A stretch of DNA of 64,000 nt from Methanothermobacter sp. (GTDB lineage: Archaea; Methanobacteriota; Methanobacteria; Methanobacteriales; Methanothermobacteraceae). The DNA lies in the NCBI RefSeq assembly GCF_030055435.1, contig NZ_JASFYG010000004.1, forward strand, positions 157,487-221,486, in the 5' to 3' direction. Below are positions 55,110 to 64,000 of the stretch, piece after piece (the stretch's first letter is position 1; the number at the start of each line of letters is the position of its first letter). Under the pieces are notes generated by a model. The model was not told where the DNA came from. It made no database searches and was given only the letters and a program-made list of their open reading frames with translations. Made by a program: the position numbers and the translations under genes.

Positions 55110-57088
55110 TATTTTGAAGCGGGTTCGTTGAGTGCAGCTTCGATCTGAGCCATGATCTGCTCTGTTTTGAAGTGCTGCTGGTCCATTGCACCTGATGGAC
55201 AGGCTGCCACACAGGTACCGCAACCCTTACAGAGGGCCACGTTGACGTTGGCGTGCCCTTCCTCTATGCTTATGGCACCGAATGGACATAGCTCAATGCA
55301 GACCTCACAAGCACCGCAGACGTCGGAATCTGCAACTGCGATTATTGGCTCAATTTCCACTTCACCCTTAACCATTGGTATTGCTGCACGTGCAGCTGCA
55401 CCTGAAGCCTGTGCAACAGCATCAGGGATGTCCTTTGGACCCTGAGCCACACCTGCAAGGTACACACCGTCTGTCAGTGTGTCAACAGGCCTGAGTTTTG
55501 GGTGTGCTTCCATGAGGAAGCCGTCTGCAGATTTGGATAGACCGATCGTCTGCCTCAGTGTCTCTGCACCCTCTGGTGGCACGAGACCAACACCAAGGAC
55601 AACCATGTCGTAGTCGTACTCTGTGACCTTGCCGAGGAGTGTGTCCTCAGATCTCACTGTGAGTGTGAGGTCAGGGTTTTCGATGATTTCAGCAGGTCGT
55701 CCCCTTATGAATTTGATTCCGTATTTCTCCTGTGAGCGTTTGTAGAATTCCTCGAATCCTTTACCGAATGCCCTTATGTCCATGTAGTATAGTGTGACCT
55801 CTGTGTCAGGCATTTTGTCCTTGATGAGCTGCGCGTTCTTCATGATGTACATACAGCAGACACGGGAACAGTAGGGTTTTCCAATCTGTTCGTCCCTTGA
55901 ACCGACGCAGTGGATGAATGCAACTCTCTTTGGTTTTTCACCGTCTGATGGTTTGAGGACCTTACCGTCGGTTGGACCTGATGCGTTGATCATCCTTTCG
56001 AGTTCAAGACCTGTTATGACGTTGGTGTGTCGGCCGTAACCATATTCGAGTTTCTCTGTGGGGTCGTAGGGGTCGTATCCTGTTGCTACGATTATTGTAC
56101 CAACTTCGATTTCGATTTCCTCTGGTTCCTGGTCGTGTTTAACGGCTCCCCTTTCACAGACCTCATCACATAGCATGCACTCTATACAGTAGTCCTTGTC
56201 GATTGTTGCGCAGAGGGGGACAGCCTGTGGGAATGGTATGTAGACAGCCTTGGTCATACCGATTCCCTCGTCGAAGTAGTTTGGCATTTCAATTGGGCAT
56301 ACCTCTACGCAGGAACCGCATCCGGTACAGAGGTCCTCGTCTATGTACCTTGGTTTCTTCTCGATTTTGACCTTGAAGTTACCTATGTAACCATCAACTT
56401 CCTTAACCTCGGCGTAGGTTATGAGTTCAATGTTGTCGTGTTTACCCACATCCACCATTTTTGGTGCAAGGATACACATCGAACAGTCGAGGGTCGGGAA
56501 GGTTTTGTCCAGCTGACCCATTCTTCCTGAGATGCTTGGCCTCTTTTCAACCATGTAGGTCTTGAATCCCATGTCGGCCAGGTCAAGGGCAGCCTGTATA
56601 CCTGCAACCCCTCCACCAATGACCAGGGCTTTATCACCCACACTAACCTTTGATGCCTCGAGTGGCTCCAGGAGCCTTGCCTTGGCAACCGCCATCCTCA
56701 CAAGGTCCTTGGCCTTTTCTGTTGCGCCCTCAGGGTTGTCCATGTGGACCCATGAGTCATGCTCCCTTATGTTTGCGAATTCGAAGAGGAACTGGTTTAG
56801 TCCTGCCTCCTCAACACATCTCCTGAAGGTTGGTTCGTGGAGCCTTGGGGAACATGCAGCCACAACTACCCTGTTTATACCGAGTTCCTTGATGTCCTTC
56901 TGTATCTCGAGCTGACCTGGGTCAGAGCAGTAGTACTTGTAGTCCCTTGCAACCACAACGTTGGGTAGTTTCGCAGCGTAGTCCCTCACAGCCTCAACGT
57001 CGACCACACCGCCGATGTTCACACCACAGTGGCAGACGTAAACACCGATTCTTGGTTCTTCCATTGTTTCTTTTTTTTCTTCTGCCAT
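55109..57088 (-). CDS. hdrA: CoB-CoM heterodisulfide reductase subunit A
   Basis: A 659-residue HdrA, an iron-sulfur flavoprotein which, with HdrBC and the F420-nonreducing hydrogenase, bifurcates electrons to ferredoxin and heterodisulfide. Seen: [22 protein letters not shown] motif [16 protein letters not shown], several 4Fe-4S sets ([66 protein letters not shown]). An upstream start is possible, but AGGTGATC before the ATG at 57088 is a perfect ribosome site. hdrBC are not in the window. Confidence 0.97.
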   Translation of the reverse strand: MAEEKKETMEEPRIGVYVCHCGVNIGGVVDVEAVRDYAAKLPNVVVARDYKYYCSDPGQLEIQKDIKELGINRVVVAACSPRLHEPTFRRCVEEAGLNQFLFEFANIREHDSWVHMDNPEGATEKAKDLVRMAVAKARLLEPLEASKVSVGDKALVIGGGVAGIQAALDLADMGFKTYMVEKRPSISGRMGQLDKTFPTLDCSMCILAPKMVDVGKHDNIELITYAEVKEVDGYIGNFKVKIEKKPRYIDEDLCTGCGSCVEVCPIEMPNYFDEGIGMTKAVYIPFPQAVPLCATIDKDYCIECMLCDEVCERGAVKHDQEPEEIEIEVGTIIVATGYDPYDPTEKLEYGYGRHTNVITGLELERMINASGPTDGKVLKPSDGEKPKRVAFIHCVGSRDEQIGKPYCSRVCCMYIMKNAQLIKDKMPDTEVTLYYMDIRAFGKGFEEFYKRSQEKYGIKFIRGRPAEIIENPDLTLTVRSEDTLLGKVTEYDYDMVVLGVGLVPPEGAETLRQTIGLSKSADGFLMEAHPKLRPVDTLTDGVYLAGVAQGPKDIPDAVAQASGAAARAAIPMVKGEVEIEPIIAVADSDVCGACEVCIELCPFGAISIEEGHANVNVALCKGCGTCVAACPSGAMDQQHFKTEQIMAQIEAALNEPASK

Positions 57089-57271
57089 TAGATCACCTTG
57101 CATAGAGATATCTAGCAATGAAATTTATTTGATGTAAGGTATAGCACAGTACTAAATAAATATTTCTATCAAAAACTTTAAGTAAGATTTATATAGTATT
57201 ATATTTATTTTATAAAAGGGCTAAAATTTAAAAAAAATTTTCATTATATTCCGAATCCAAAATAAATTTTT

Positions 57272-58171
57272 TTAGAGTATGATGGACCATAATGGCAGTG
57301 ACACGAGACACAGTATTGTGCTCATGAATATGCACGATGATACAAGGTCTACGTCAAGGTCATTCTCAATTGCAAGTACCGCTGCAAGCATGGCCGAGGG
57401 CATTGATGCCTCAAGGACCGTTACAGAGAAGTCCAGACCCTTAAATGATAAGAGGTAAACGATAAATGCGGCAATAAGAGGGGATACTATGAGCCTCAGG
57501 GCACTCACAAATGTAGCCTCAGCCAGCGAATCCTTCAGGAACCTGAAGTTCAGTGAAAGACCAAGTGAAATCATTATGAGGGGAACCGCTGCACCGGCTA
57601 GATAGCCAAGAACCGTACCTGCAATTCCCACAGGTAATCCCATCATGTTGAAGGTAACCCCCAGTATGAATGCCCAGAGGGGTGGGAAGGTGGCTGCCCT
57701 TTTAACGACTGCAGTCCCCTCAGCCCCTGAAATAACTGACAGTATGAGTCCAAGGGATGTGAACATAACTGTTGTACCTGTATCATAGAATATTGCCCTC
57801 AAAAGACCCTGAGATCCGAATATTCCCTCAGTTACAGGGTAACCCAGGAAACCTGAATTCATCATCGCCGCGGCAACAATTATCCCCCAGGTTTTCCTGG
57901 AATCCAGACCCCTCCTTTCTGCCCACAGGGACGCTATGGCTCCAGATAATGCCCCGGTGGTTATACAGACCAGTGGTATCAGAAAGAGGTCCGCTATTCC
58001 ACTCAAGTCGGCCCTGTAGAGTGACGTGAATATCAGTGAGGGTATTGCAAGGTTTATGACAATCCTGTTGAGGGGTGATGCATCCTCCTCCCGCAGTATG
58101 CCCTTCACTTTAAATACATGGCCTGTGAGTACAAGTATCAGTATGGATAGAACCGTTTCAAACGAGCCCAT
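57272..58171 (-). CDS. AEC-family permease
   Basis: About 299 residues with ten hydrophobic segments in two bundles of five, the auxin efflux carrier (AEC) fold (ILVLTGHVFKVKGILREED; IVINLAIPSLIFTSLYRAD; GFLGYPVTEGIFG; VPLIMISLGLSLNF). Substrates include organic acids and auxin-like compounds; unknown here. The ATG at 58171 is chosen for the usual N-terminus; it overlaps nothing, whereas a longer start would overlap radA. Ribosome site weak. Confidence 0.85.
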   Translation of the reverse strand: MGSFETVLSILILVLTGHVFKVKGILREEDASPLNRIVINLAIPSLIFTSLYRADLSGIADLFLIPLVCITTGALSGAIASLWAERRGLDSRKTWGIIVAAAMMNSGFLGYPVTEGIFGSQGLLRAIFYDTGTTVMFTSLGLILSVISGAEGTAVVKRAATFPPLWAFILGVTFNMMGLPVGIAGTVLGYLAGAAVPLIMISLGLSLNFRFLKDSLAEATFVSALRLIVSPLIAAFIVYLLSFKGLDFSVTVLEASMPSAMLAAVLAIENDLDVDLVSSCIFMSTILCLVSLPLWSIIL

Positions 58172-58194
58172 AAAAATCAATAAATTAATGGGGG

Positions 58195-59130
58195 TTAATC
58201 GACTATACCTGCTTCTGTTATCTTGAAGACACACTCACCCTCCGGGAGGTGGGGGCTGTCAACAAGCCTCGCTATCCTCTTACCTGCAAGTCCCTTCTTG
58301 AGCCACAGGCGGTAGGTCGCTGCATGGCCCAGGACGTGTCCGCCTATCGCCTTTGTGGGGCTTCCGAAGAAGGCGTCGGGTCTTGCCTGAACCTGGTTTG
58401 TTACGAAGACAGCTGCATTGTAGGTGTTTGCTATGTTCTGGAGGGTGTGAAGGTGCTGGTTGAGCTTCTGCTGCCTTGTTGCCAGGGCCTCCCTTCCAAC
58501 ATACTCCGCCCTGAAGTGGGCTGTGAGGGAATCTACGATGACGAGGCGTATGTTCTTGCCCTCCTGTATGAGCTCATTCACCTTCTCTGCCATGAGTATC
58601 TGGTGACTTGAGTTGAATGCCCTTGCAATGTGTATCCTGTTGAGAACCTCCTCAAGGTCCAGTTCAAAGGCGTTGGCTATCTGCTCTATCCTTTCCGGGC
58701 GGAAGGTGTTCTCTGTATCTATGAAAACTGCCTCTGCATCCAGGCCGCCCCTTTCCTCTGGTAGTTGCACAGTCACCGCTAGCTCATGGGATAGCTGGCT
58801 CTTACCTGACCCGAACTCTCCGAAAACCTCTGTTATTGCCTGTGTTTCAATCCCGCCACCTATGAGTTCATCCAGAGCCTTGCTCCCTGTTGTTATTCGG
58901 CCCACTTCCTTTCGGCGTTCCATCACATCAAAAGCGGTTTCAAAGTCTATTTTTTCAGCCCTTCTGGCAGCCTCTATCACCTTCTCAGCCACGCCCTCAC
59001 CAATTTCCGCCTTCACAGAGAGTTCCTTGGCGGTGGCTGTGGCAAGACGCATCATGTCCCCGAATCCTGCGTCCCTTAATTTCTGTGCCGTTTTGGCCCC
59101 CACGTTTGGTAGATCTTCCAGTTCAACCAT
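58195..59130 (-). CDS. radA: DNA recombinase RadA
   Basis: A 311-residue RadA: N-terminal helix-hairpin-helix domain ([19 protein letters not shown]), Walker [11 protein letters not shown] (104-113), Walker [13 protein letters not shown], and [14 protein letters not shown] near the end. Strand exchange in homologous recombination. GGGAGATTAAA precedes the ATG. It is downstream of rpa in the same direction, 23 bases apart, so the two DNA repair genes form an operon. Confidence 0.97.
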   Translation of the reverse strand: MVELEDLPNVGAKTAQKLRDAGFGDMMRLATATAKELSVKAEIGEGVAEKVIEAARRAEKIDFETAFDVMERRKEVGRITTGSKALDELIGGGIETQAITEVFGEFGSGKSQLSHELAVTVQLPEERGGLDAEAVFIDTENTFRPERIEQIANAFELDLEEVLNRIHIARAFNSSHQILMAEKVNELIQEGKNIRLVIVDSLTAHFRAEYVGREALATRQQKLNQHLHTLQNIANTYNAAVFVTNQVQARPDAFFGSPTKAIGGHVLGHAATYRLWLKKGLAGKRIARLVDSPHLPEGECVFKITEAGIVD

Positions 59131-59153
59131 TTTAATCTCCCTTAAATTTCATT

Positions 59154-61532
59154 CTAAAATTCAATATTCACAACCTTTCTGGGTATAAATCTCGGTTCCT
59201 CATTGTATTCATCAAAATCCGCGTTTCCAATAACCTCCACAGTAACGCCGTTAAGGTCCTCAACCCTCTCCTCAAGGGCTGATTCATCTGCAGACTGGTT
59301 TATTATATCAACAACCTCCCTTGTGGACATCCCCAGGAGTTTCTCGGCCTCCCTTCCAAAGAATGTTATGAGTACCTCACCGGTATCATCCATGATCCTC
59401 CCTGGGATCATAAGGAGGTATCGGGGCTCATCCACAAGGGCGCCGCAGAAGTTACAGATGTTCTCGTCAGAGAGTTCAAGCCTCTCATTGCATGATGGGC
59501 ACTTTATGGATAGAATTCTCCTCCCTGACATTTCTGTGAGTTCACCCTTTATCATGACATTTCTTGAATCCTCCTGAAGGTCCTCAATATTCACATGTGG
59601 GTAGAGGATCTCCTGGAGCTCCTCGAATGAGGGTAAACCCCTTATATCCCTCTCAGTTGCCGGTTCAATCCTTGAATTTCTTCCTATGCTGAGTTCAAGT
59701 CTCTCTCCACCCATATCATCCCTGTAGATTACACGGGGGTTTTCTATTCTCACCGCATCTCCAATGCTCAGTGGTTTCTCGGCAGCATCATCCCAGAGGC
59801 TTGCCCTTATGTATCCTGTGTCATCAGCAAATTCAACAGTTCTCACAAGGCCAGGTGTCCCGTCTTCCCTCTGGAACTCCCTGGGATCAAAGAGATCAAC
59901 CACCCTTGCAATTATCCTTATGTTCCTGTCATCCTCCTCAAGTTCATCGATCTTCTTTGTGGTGTAGAGCATCTCCTCAAGCTCCTCAAAGGAGGGCAGG
60001 TTTTCAATATCCTCTGGTAGGGGCTCCACTATTCGTGTTGTCCTTCCTGTATTGAGTTCCACACTGTAAAGACCTAGCCTTATGCGTGCATTCTCTATTC
60101 TCACTGCATCCCCAACATTAAGGGGTTTTTCTGCCTTCTCGTCCCAGAGGCTGACCCTTATCTTGCCTGTCTCATCTGCAAGTTCCATTGACCTCACAAT
60201 CCCGGTTCCGTCCTGCCTCTCAAATTCCCTCGGGTCGCTGAGGCTGAATATCCTACCTACAACATCCACCTCTTCACCCTCATCCTCCATTTCAAGTATC
60301 TCGGCTATCTTGAGGGGTCTCAGATGCTCCCTGTACTCCTCAAGGACCTTAAGGAGCGAACCATCAGATTCAGGGTTGACGGTGATGCGGGTGTTGAAGT
60401 TTGTGTTTATGCGGTATGACTGGTTGAACTCATCAAATTCAACCCTTGCACCGGATATCCTTACAATGTCCCCCTTGTTGATCCTCATGCGGGTGTCATC
60501 ATCCCAGAGTGTCACCCTTGCAGAGCCTGTATCATCTGTAATCTCAATGGATCTTACAGAGCCCGTTGTTCCATCGTTCCTTTCAAATTCCACAGGGTCA
60601 TGAACCCTTGTTACAAGGCCCATCACAGTTGCGCTCTCCATCTCATGGAGGTCCCCTATCTTAACCACCTTCTCACTGTACTCCGGGACATCATATTCCC
60701 CTGGCACAATCCTAGTGAGGCTGGTGTGTGTGAGTGTTACACTATCATCCCTTCTCCTTGTCTGGGCCCCCAGTATTTTAACCGCGTCTCCCTCCTTAAG
60801 ACCAAGCTCCTCCACAAGGCTGACATCGTTGTTCCATATTGTGTATGTGGTTGAACCGGTTTCGTCCATTATGTTAAGGGAAATGAACCTTCCCTCACGA
60901 CCATCCCTCTCAAAGGTCCTCACCCGGGATATGCCTGTTATTCTTGCGATGACATTGACCTGCTGATCCTCGGCAAGGTCAGAGATGGGGGTTATCTCCT
61001 CCCTGTATTCTGGAAAGTCCGGGAAATCCGCAGGGTCAAGGACCTCAACCCTTGACCTTGGCATCAAATGGGCTTCCTTTCTACCCCCAAATCCGCCCCT
61101 TATTCTAACATCCCTTATCCTGATTACATCGCCTTCATTGAATTTCTTGAGGAGTTTCATGTTCTCTGTCCAGAAAACTGTTCGAAGTTCACCTGTATTA
61201 TCTGCGATGATAACATTGGCGAGTTTTCCCTCTCTCCCCTTCCTTGTTGTGAACGTCCTGGGACTTGATATCTTCATGACCCTTCCTGTCACCGGGGCCT
61301 CTGCACCCTCCTCAAGTTTGGATATGGTGTCCATCCTGTGCTCTTCCTTCTCCGATAGCATCGTATTTTCATCTCTGAGGATCTCATCAACCACCGTCGT
61401 TGCAATTGCAACATCATCCATGAATCCTACGTCCCCATATTCCTCTTTCCTTTTCTCTATTAGCTCCTGAAATTCCTCAAGGGACATTCTGTCCTTAATT
61501 CTCTCATATTCCCTCTTAAGTTCTTCCTTCAT
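59154..61532 (-). CDS. rpa: Single-chain replication protein A with five OB folds and zinc ribbon
   Basis: A 792-residue single-strand DNA-binding protein. At least five OB-like repeats, each with a VxGRVxxIS/LSDPREF start and a DxTGxIRxxLWD core, span about 75-650: cores ADNTGELRTVFW, MDETGSTTYTIW, TDDTGSARVTLW, ADETGKIRVSLW, ADDTGYIRASLW. The C-terminus has a zinc ribbon (CPSCNERLELSDENICNFCG) and a final OB-like part. It protects ssDNA in replication and repair. Upstream of radA; GAGGGACCC precedes the ATG. Confidence 0.94.
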   Translation of the reverse strand: MKEELKREYERIKDRMSLEEFQELIEKRKEEYGDVGFMDDVAIATTVVDEILRDENTMLSEKEEHRMDTISKLEEGAEAPVTGRVMKISSPRTFTTRKGREGKLANVIIADNTGELRTVFWTENMKLLKKFNEGDVIRIRDVRIRGGFGGRKEAHLMPRSRVEVLDPADFPDFPEYREEITPISDLAEDQQVNVIARITGISRVRTFERDGREGRFISLNIMDETGSTTYTIWNNDVSLVEELGLKEGDAVKILGAQTRRRDDSVTLTHTSLTRIVPGEYDVPEYSEKVVKIGDLHEMESATVMGLVTRVHDPVEFERNDGTTGSVRSIEITDDTGSARVTLWDDDTRMRINKGDIVRISGARVEFDEFNQSYRINTNFNTRITVNPESDGSLLKVLEEYREHLRPLKIAEILEMEDEGEEVDVVGRIFSLSDPREFERQDGTGIVRSMELADETGKIRVSLWDEKAEKPLNVGDAVRIENARIRLGLYSVELNTGRTTRIVEPLPEDIENLPSFEELEEMLYTTKKIDELEEDDRNIRIIARVVDLFDPREFQREDGTPGLVRTVEFADDTGYIRASLWDDAAEKPLSIGDAVRIENPRVIYRDDMGGERLELSIGRNSRIEPATERDIRGLPSFEELQEILYPHVNIEDLQEDSRNVMIKGELTEMSGRRILSIKCPSCNERLELSDENICNFCGALVDEPRYLLMIPGRIMDDTGEVLITFFGREAEKLLGMSTREVVDIINQSADESALEERVEDLNGVTVEVIGNADFDEYNEEPRFIPRKVVNIEF

Positions 61533-61860
61533 TTGGGTCCCTCACTTGATTAATAATATTATGCACCGTCTATAAAAGACTTGGTGAGGTCCTGGGAACT
61601 AATATTCCTGGAACTGTTACTACTGGTTGGTATTACATAATATTTAAATTTTATTATCAAAGTATTTATTAATAGTGGGTGAAAATATAACTGTAAAATT
61701 CAGTCGAGTTTTTCAGTATGAAGGTGGAATGCAGATATCCAGTGAACAGATGGGGACATTTGAACTTTAAGGATGCTCTAATTTTCACAGCCAGCCCCAT
61801 GGATCCATTGCTGGAAATTTTATGATGCCTTCATCATATTCTGCTAAAGGAGGATAGAAG
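61533..61860 (+). promoter_or_regulatory. Divergent promoter and leader region rpa / leuC
   Basis: A 328-base gap. The part near rpa carries a TATA-like GTCTATAAAAGAC (about 61568-61580). On the plus strand a TATA-like GAAAATATAACTG (about 61681-61693) predicts a transcript start near 61715, giving a leader of about 145 bases for leuC. The leader holds a 35-codon ORF (separate entry), pairing arms CCAGC (61791) and GCTGG (61810), and hairpin TATGATG-CCTT-CATCATA (61821-61838) before the AAAGGAGG ribosome site. Confidence 0.5.
61718..61825 (+). CDS. Possible leuCDB leader peptide
   Basis: Thirty-five codons from ATG 61718 to TGA 61823-61825, ending TASPMDPLLEIL. Leu codons appear at five places (CTA, TTG, CTG, TTG, TTA), clustered at the end together with Ile, which fits a peptide that senses leucyl-tRNA supply. 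There is no ribosome site, but the predicted transcription start is at or just before the ATG, so leaderless translation is possible. Downstream a hairpin overlaps the stop. May be a chance frame. Confidence 0.35.
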   Translation: MKVECRYPVNRWGHLNFKDALIFTASPMDPLLEIL

Positions 61861-63117
61861 ATGTCTATGACTGTTTCTGAGAAAATACTTGCCAGGGCTT
61901 CAGGTAAAGATCGTGTGGAGGCCGGTGAAATAGTTATGGCCAGTATAGATGTAGCCATGACCCATGACCTCACAGGGCCCCTGTCGGTTGAATCCTTTGA
62001 GAGGATAGGAAAAGACAGGGTCTGGGACCCTGAAAAAATCGTTGTGATATTCGACCACCAGGTACCTGCAGATTCCCTGGATGCGGCCCAGAACCACATG
62101 ATAATGAGGGAATTCGTAAGGGAACAGGGCATAAAGAACTTCTATGATGTCAGGGAGGGTGTATGCCACCAGGTGCTACCTGAAAAGGGACACGTGGTGC
62201 CTGGAGAGGTTATCGTGGGGACAGACTCCCACACCTGCACCCACGGCGCCCTTGGGGCCTTCGCCACAGGTATAGGGTCAACTGACATGGCAATGGTCTT
62301 TGCCACCGGAAAACTGTGGTTCAGGGTACCTGAAACGATACGCTTCGAAATAAGCGGCTCACTCAGAAAACATGTGTATGCAAAGGACGTCATACTGAAC
62401 ATCATAGGAAAGGTGGGGGCAGACGGTGCCACCTACATGGCCTGTGAATTTGCAGGTGAAACCGTCGCAGATATGAGTGTATCAGACCGTATGGTGCTCT
62501 CCAACATGGCAATAGAGATGGGTGGTAAAACCGGGATAGTGGAGCCGGATGAAAAAACCATAAGGTACGTGGAAAGGAGATCAGATAAACCCTACAGGGT
62601 TTTCAGGACGGACCCCGATGCCCCCTCCCTCAGTGTCATGGAGGTTGATGTTTCCGACCTTGAACCCCAGGTGGCATGTCCCCACAACGTTGACAATGTG
62701 AAGCCCGTCAGTGAGGTGGATGTTGAGATAGACCAGGTTTTCCTTGGCTCATGTACAAACGGCCGCCTCAGTGACCTCCGGGATGCCGCTGCAATACTGA
62801 AAAACAGGGAGGTTGCAGACAGAGTCAGGATGCTCGTGATACCCGCCTCGAGGGAGGTCTACCGCAGGGCCCTTTCAGAGGGTCTCATTGAGATATTCGT
62901 GGACGCAGGCGCCCTGGTGTGCAACCCCTGCTGCGGGCCATGTCTCGGTGGCCATGTGGGTCTTGTGGGTCCAGGAGAGGTCAGCCTTTCAACATCAAAC
63001 AGGAACTTCAGGGGCCGGCAGGGAAGCCCTGAGGCACAGGTATACCTATCATCCGCGGCGGTTGCAGCTGCCTCTGCAGTAACAGGCAGAATCACCCACC
63101 CTGCTGAACTTGAATAG
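61861..63117 (+). CDS. leuC: 3-isopropylmalate dehydratase large subunit (or homoaconitase large subunit)
   Basis: A 418-residue aconitase-family large subunit: [74 protein letters not shown] and [12 protein letters not shown] (4Fe-4S ligands). In methanogens two such enzymes exist, isopropylmalate isomerase for leucine and homoaconitase for coenzyme B; the small-subunit loop helps decide (see next). AAAGGAGG precedes the ATG. Confidence 0.93.
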   Translation: MSMTVSEKILARASGKDRVEAGEIVMASIDVAMTHDLTGPLSVESFERIGKDRVWDPEKIVVIFDHQVPADSLDAAQNHMIMREFVREQGIKNFYDVREGVCHQVLPEKGHVVPGEVIVGTDSHTCTHGALGAFATGIGSTDMAMVFATGKLWFRVPETIRFEISGSLRKHVYAKDVILNIIGKVGADGATYMACEFAGETVADMSVSDRMVLSNMAIEMGGKTGIVEPDEKTIRYVERRSDKPYRVFRTDPDAPSLSVMEVDVSDLEPQVACPHNVDNVKPVSEVDVEIDQVFLGSCTNGRLSDLRDAAAILKNREVADRVRMLVIPASREVYRRALSEGLIEIFVDAGALVCNPCCGPCLGGHVGLVGPGEVSLSTSNRNFRGRQGSPEAQVYLSSAAVAAASAVTGRITHPAELE

Positions 63118-63132
63118 TGGAGGTGCTTATAT

Positions 63133-63621
63133 ATGAAAGGAAGAGTCTGGAAATTTCCTGACAACGTGGACACCGACATAATCATACCCGGCAGGTACCT
63201 TGTGATGCGGGACCCTGAAAAACTCAGGGAACACGTCATGGAGGGCCTCGACCCTGAATTCCCCTCAAAGGTCAGACCAGGGGACTTCATAGTTGCCGGG
63301 AAGAACTTTGGATGTGGATCATCAAGGGAACACGCCCCCCTCGCCCTCAAGGGTGCTGGAATAGCCGCTGTTATTGCAGAGTCCTTTGCCAGGATATTCT
63401 ACAGGAACGCCATAAATGTGGGTATACCACTCCTTGAGGCGCCAGGAATAACAGATAAACTCAATGAGGGTGATGAGATAGAGGTGGACCTGGAAAGGGG
63501 CGTTATAATACGGGGAGATGAGGAATTCCCCTTCAATAGACTCCCTGATTTCATGGTGGAAATACTTGAAAGCGGGGGTCTCATACCTTACCTCAGGAAA
63601 AAGGGAAAATTTGACGGGTGA
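63133..63621 (+). CDS. leuD: 3-isopropylmalate dehydratase small subunit (or homoaconitase small subunit)
   Basis: A 162-residue small subunit with [16 protein letters not shown] at the N-terminus and [19 protein letters not shown] as the substrate-binding region. The YLVM loop resembles isopropylmalate isomerase, whereas homoaconitases tend to have YLRT there, as I recall; this favours leucine synthesis. GGAGGTGC precedes the ATG. It lies 15 bases after leuC and 5 bases before leuB. Confidence 0.92.
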   Translation: MKGRVWKFPDNVDTDIIIPGRYLVMRDPEKLREHVMEGLDPEFPSKVRPGDFIVAGKNFGCGSSREHAPLALKGAGIAAVIAESFARIFYRNAINVGIPLLEAPGITDKLNEGDEIEVDLERGVIIRGDEEFPFNRLPDFMVEILESGGLIPYLRKKGKFDG

Positions 63622-63626
63622 ATACC

Positions 63627-64000
63627 ATGAAGATAGCCGTTATACCAGGGGATGGTATCGGTAAGGAGGTCATGGAGGCCGCCCTCCACGTTCTCAAAGG
63701 ACTGGAACTTGAATTGGAATTTGTGTATGCAGATGCAGGGGATGAGTGCCTTGAGAGGACAGGAACGGCCCTTCCAGATGAAACAATTGAAATCATCGGT
63801 GAGGCAGACGCCACCCTCTTTGGTGCCGCAGGTGAAAGTGCAGCAGATGTTATAGTTAAATTAAGGCGTGAATTTGATCTTTTTGCGAATTTGAGGCCTG
63901 TGAAGTCCCTACCGGGTGTCCCGTGCCTCTACCCTGACCTTGACTTTGTCATAGTGAGGGAGAACACAGAGGACCTCTATGTGGGTGATGAAGAATTCAC
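63627..64000 (+). CDS. leuB: 3-isopropylmalate dehydrogenase (or homoisocitrate dehydrogenase), 5' part
   Basis: The first 124 codons of a beta-decarboxylating dehydrogenase: KIAVIPGDGIGKEVMEAALH, FANLRPVKSLPGVPCLYPDL and IVRENTEDLYVGDE are the family motifs (substrate Arg and Glu residues present). The window ends inside the gene. It continues the leuC-leuD operon. GGGTGAATACC precedes the ATG. Confidence 0.92.
   Translation, partial: MKIAVIPGDGIGKEVMEAALHVLKGLELELEFVYADAGDECLERTGTALPDETIEIIGEADATLFGAAGESAADVIVKLRREFDLFANLRPVKSLPGVPCLYPDLDFVIVRENTEDLYVGDEEF

Noticed and set aside
57089-57271. Small gene or RNA in the AT-rich gap between the AEC permease gene and hdrA
   Set aside because: Very AT-rich, no open frame with a ribosome site, no pairing arms; probably the hdrA promoter.
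60082-60603. Long frames opposite the RPA gene
   Set aside because: Opposite-strand shadows of the OB repeats; Ser/Leu-rich without domain or start signal.

Overview
The window reads as a chromosome segment of a hydrogenotrophic, thermophilic methanogen of the Methanobacteriales, most likely genus Methanothermobacter. Reasons: archaeal information genes (Rpo11, Rpo4, Csl4, L21e, SRP54, Pus10, Dph2, RadA, a single-chain multi-OB RPA); methanogen genes (HdrA, an FmdE-family protein, F420H2 oxidase, the methanogen regulator MsvR, CbiL, FeoAB, an archaeoflavoprotein); and Shine-Dalgarno sequences of the AGGTGAT/GGTGATT type. The gene order matches what I recall around MTH1315 to MTH1388 of M. thermautotrophicus; species cannot be fixed from sequence alone.

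Layout. 1-3.4 kb (minus): Nudix, DUF99, rpoL, csl4, dph2, hpt. 3.5-8.4 kb (plus): srp54, pus10, then the archaeal set L21e-rpoF-DUF655-ksgA. 8.5-9.7 kb: membrane protein, coupled XRE regulator, HemK-like methylase. 9.7-17.2 kb: lysine (dapF, lysA), arginine (argD) and histidine (hisF) genes, a Nudix gene, a frameshifted cyclophilin, a GAF protein, an OGG-type glycosylase and tRNA-Arg(TCG). 17.3-20.4 kb: an accessory island just 3' of the tRNA, with small membrane proteins, a secreted C39 peptidase and several decayed genes. 20.5-34.1 kb: fmdE-like, a DinG-like helicase, cbiL, then a redox, sulfur and iron block: msvR facing fpaA-rubrerythrin-rubredoxin, a pyridine-nucleotide disulfide oxidoreductase, an ArsC-like phosphatase, DUF166, a DsrE/F/H-like set with an iron-sulfur protein, and feoAB behind DtxR-type operators. 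34.2-38.2 kb: a giant exported, membrane-anchored CobN-like protein. 38.4-44.8 kb: ferredoxin, zinc ribbon, site-2 protease, moeA, an ABC-2 exporter. 44.9-55 kb (mostly minus): dolichol-kinase-like, purL, ileS, S-adenosylmethionine synthetase, DUF192, HEAT repeat, archaeoflavoprotein, glyA. 55-61.5 kb (minus): hdrA, AEC permease, radA, rpa. 61.7-64 kb (plus): leuC-leuD-leuB behind a long leader.

Most notable. (1) The C39 peptidase at 17913-18794 carries, after a Thr/Asn-rich linker, a stretch that fits the double-glycine bacteriocin leader consensus at every position but the last, followed by a 55-residue aromatic, two-Cys tail. This suggests a protease fused to its own peptide precursor. A decayed downstream sequence (19277-19455) ends in a similar way. 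(2) The third gene of the MsvR-controlled operon appears to carry a domain like the V4R sensor of MsvR itself. (3) A leu operon leader encodes a 35-codon peptide with a Leu/Ile-rich end and a hairpin at its stop codon. (4) Two places keep duplicated gene 3' ends (cyclophilin, ABC permease), relics of lost tandem copies. All functional claims are inference from sequence and family knowledge; no searches were run.
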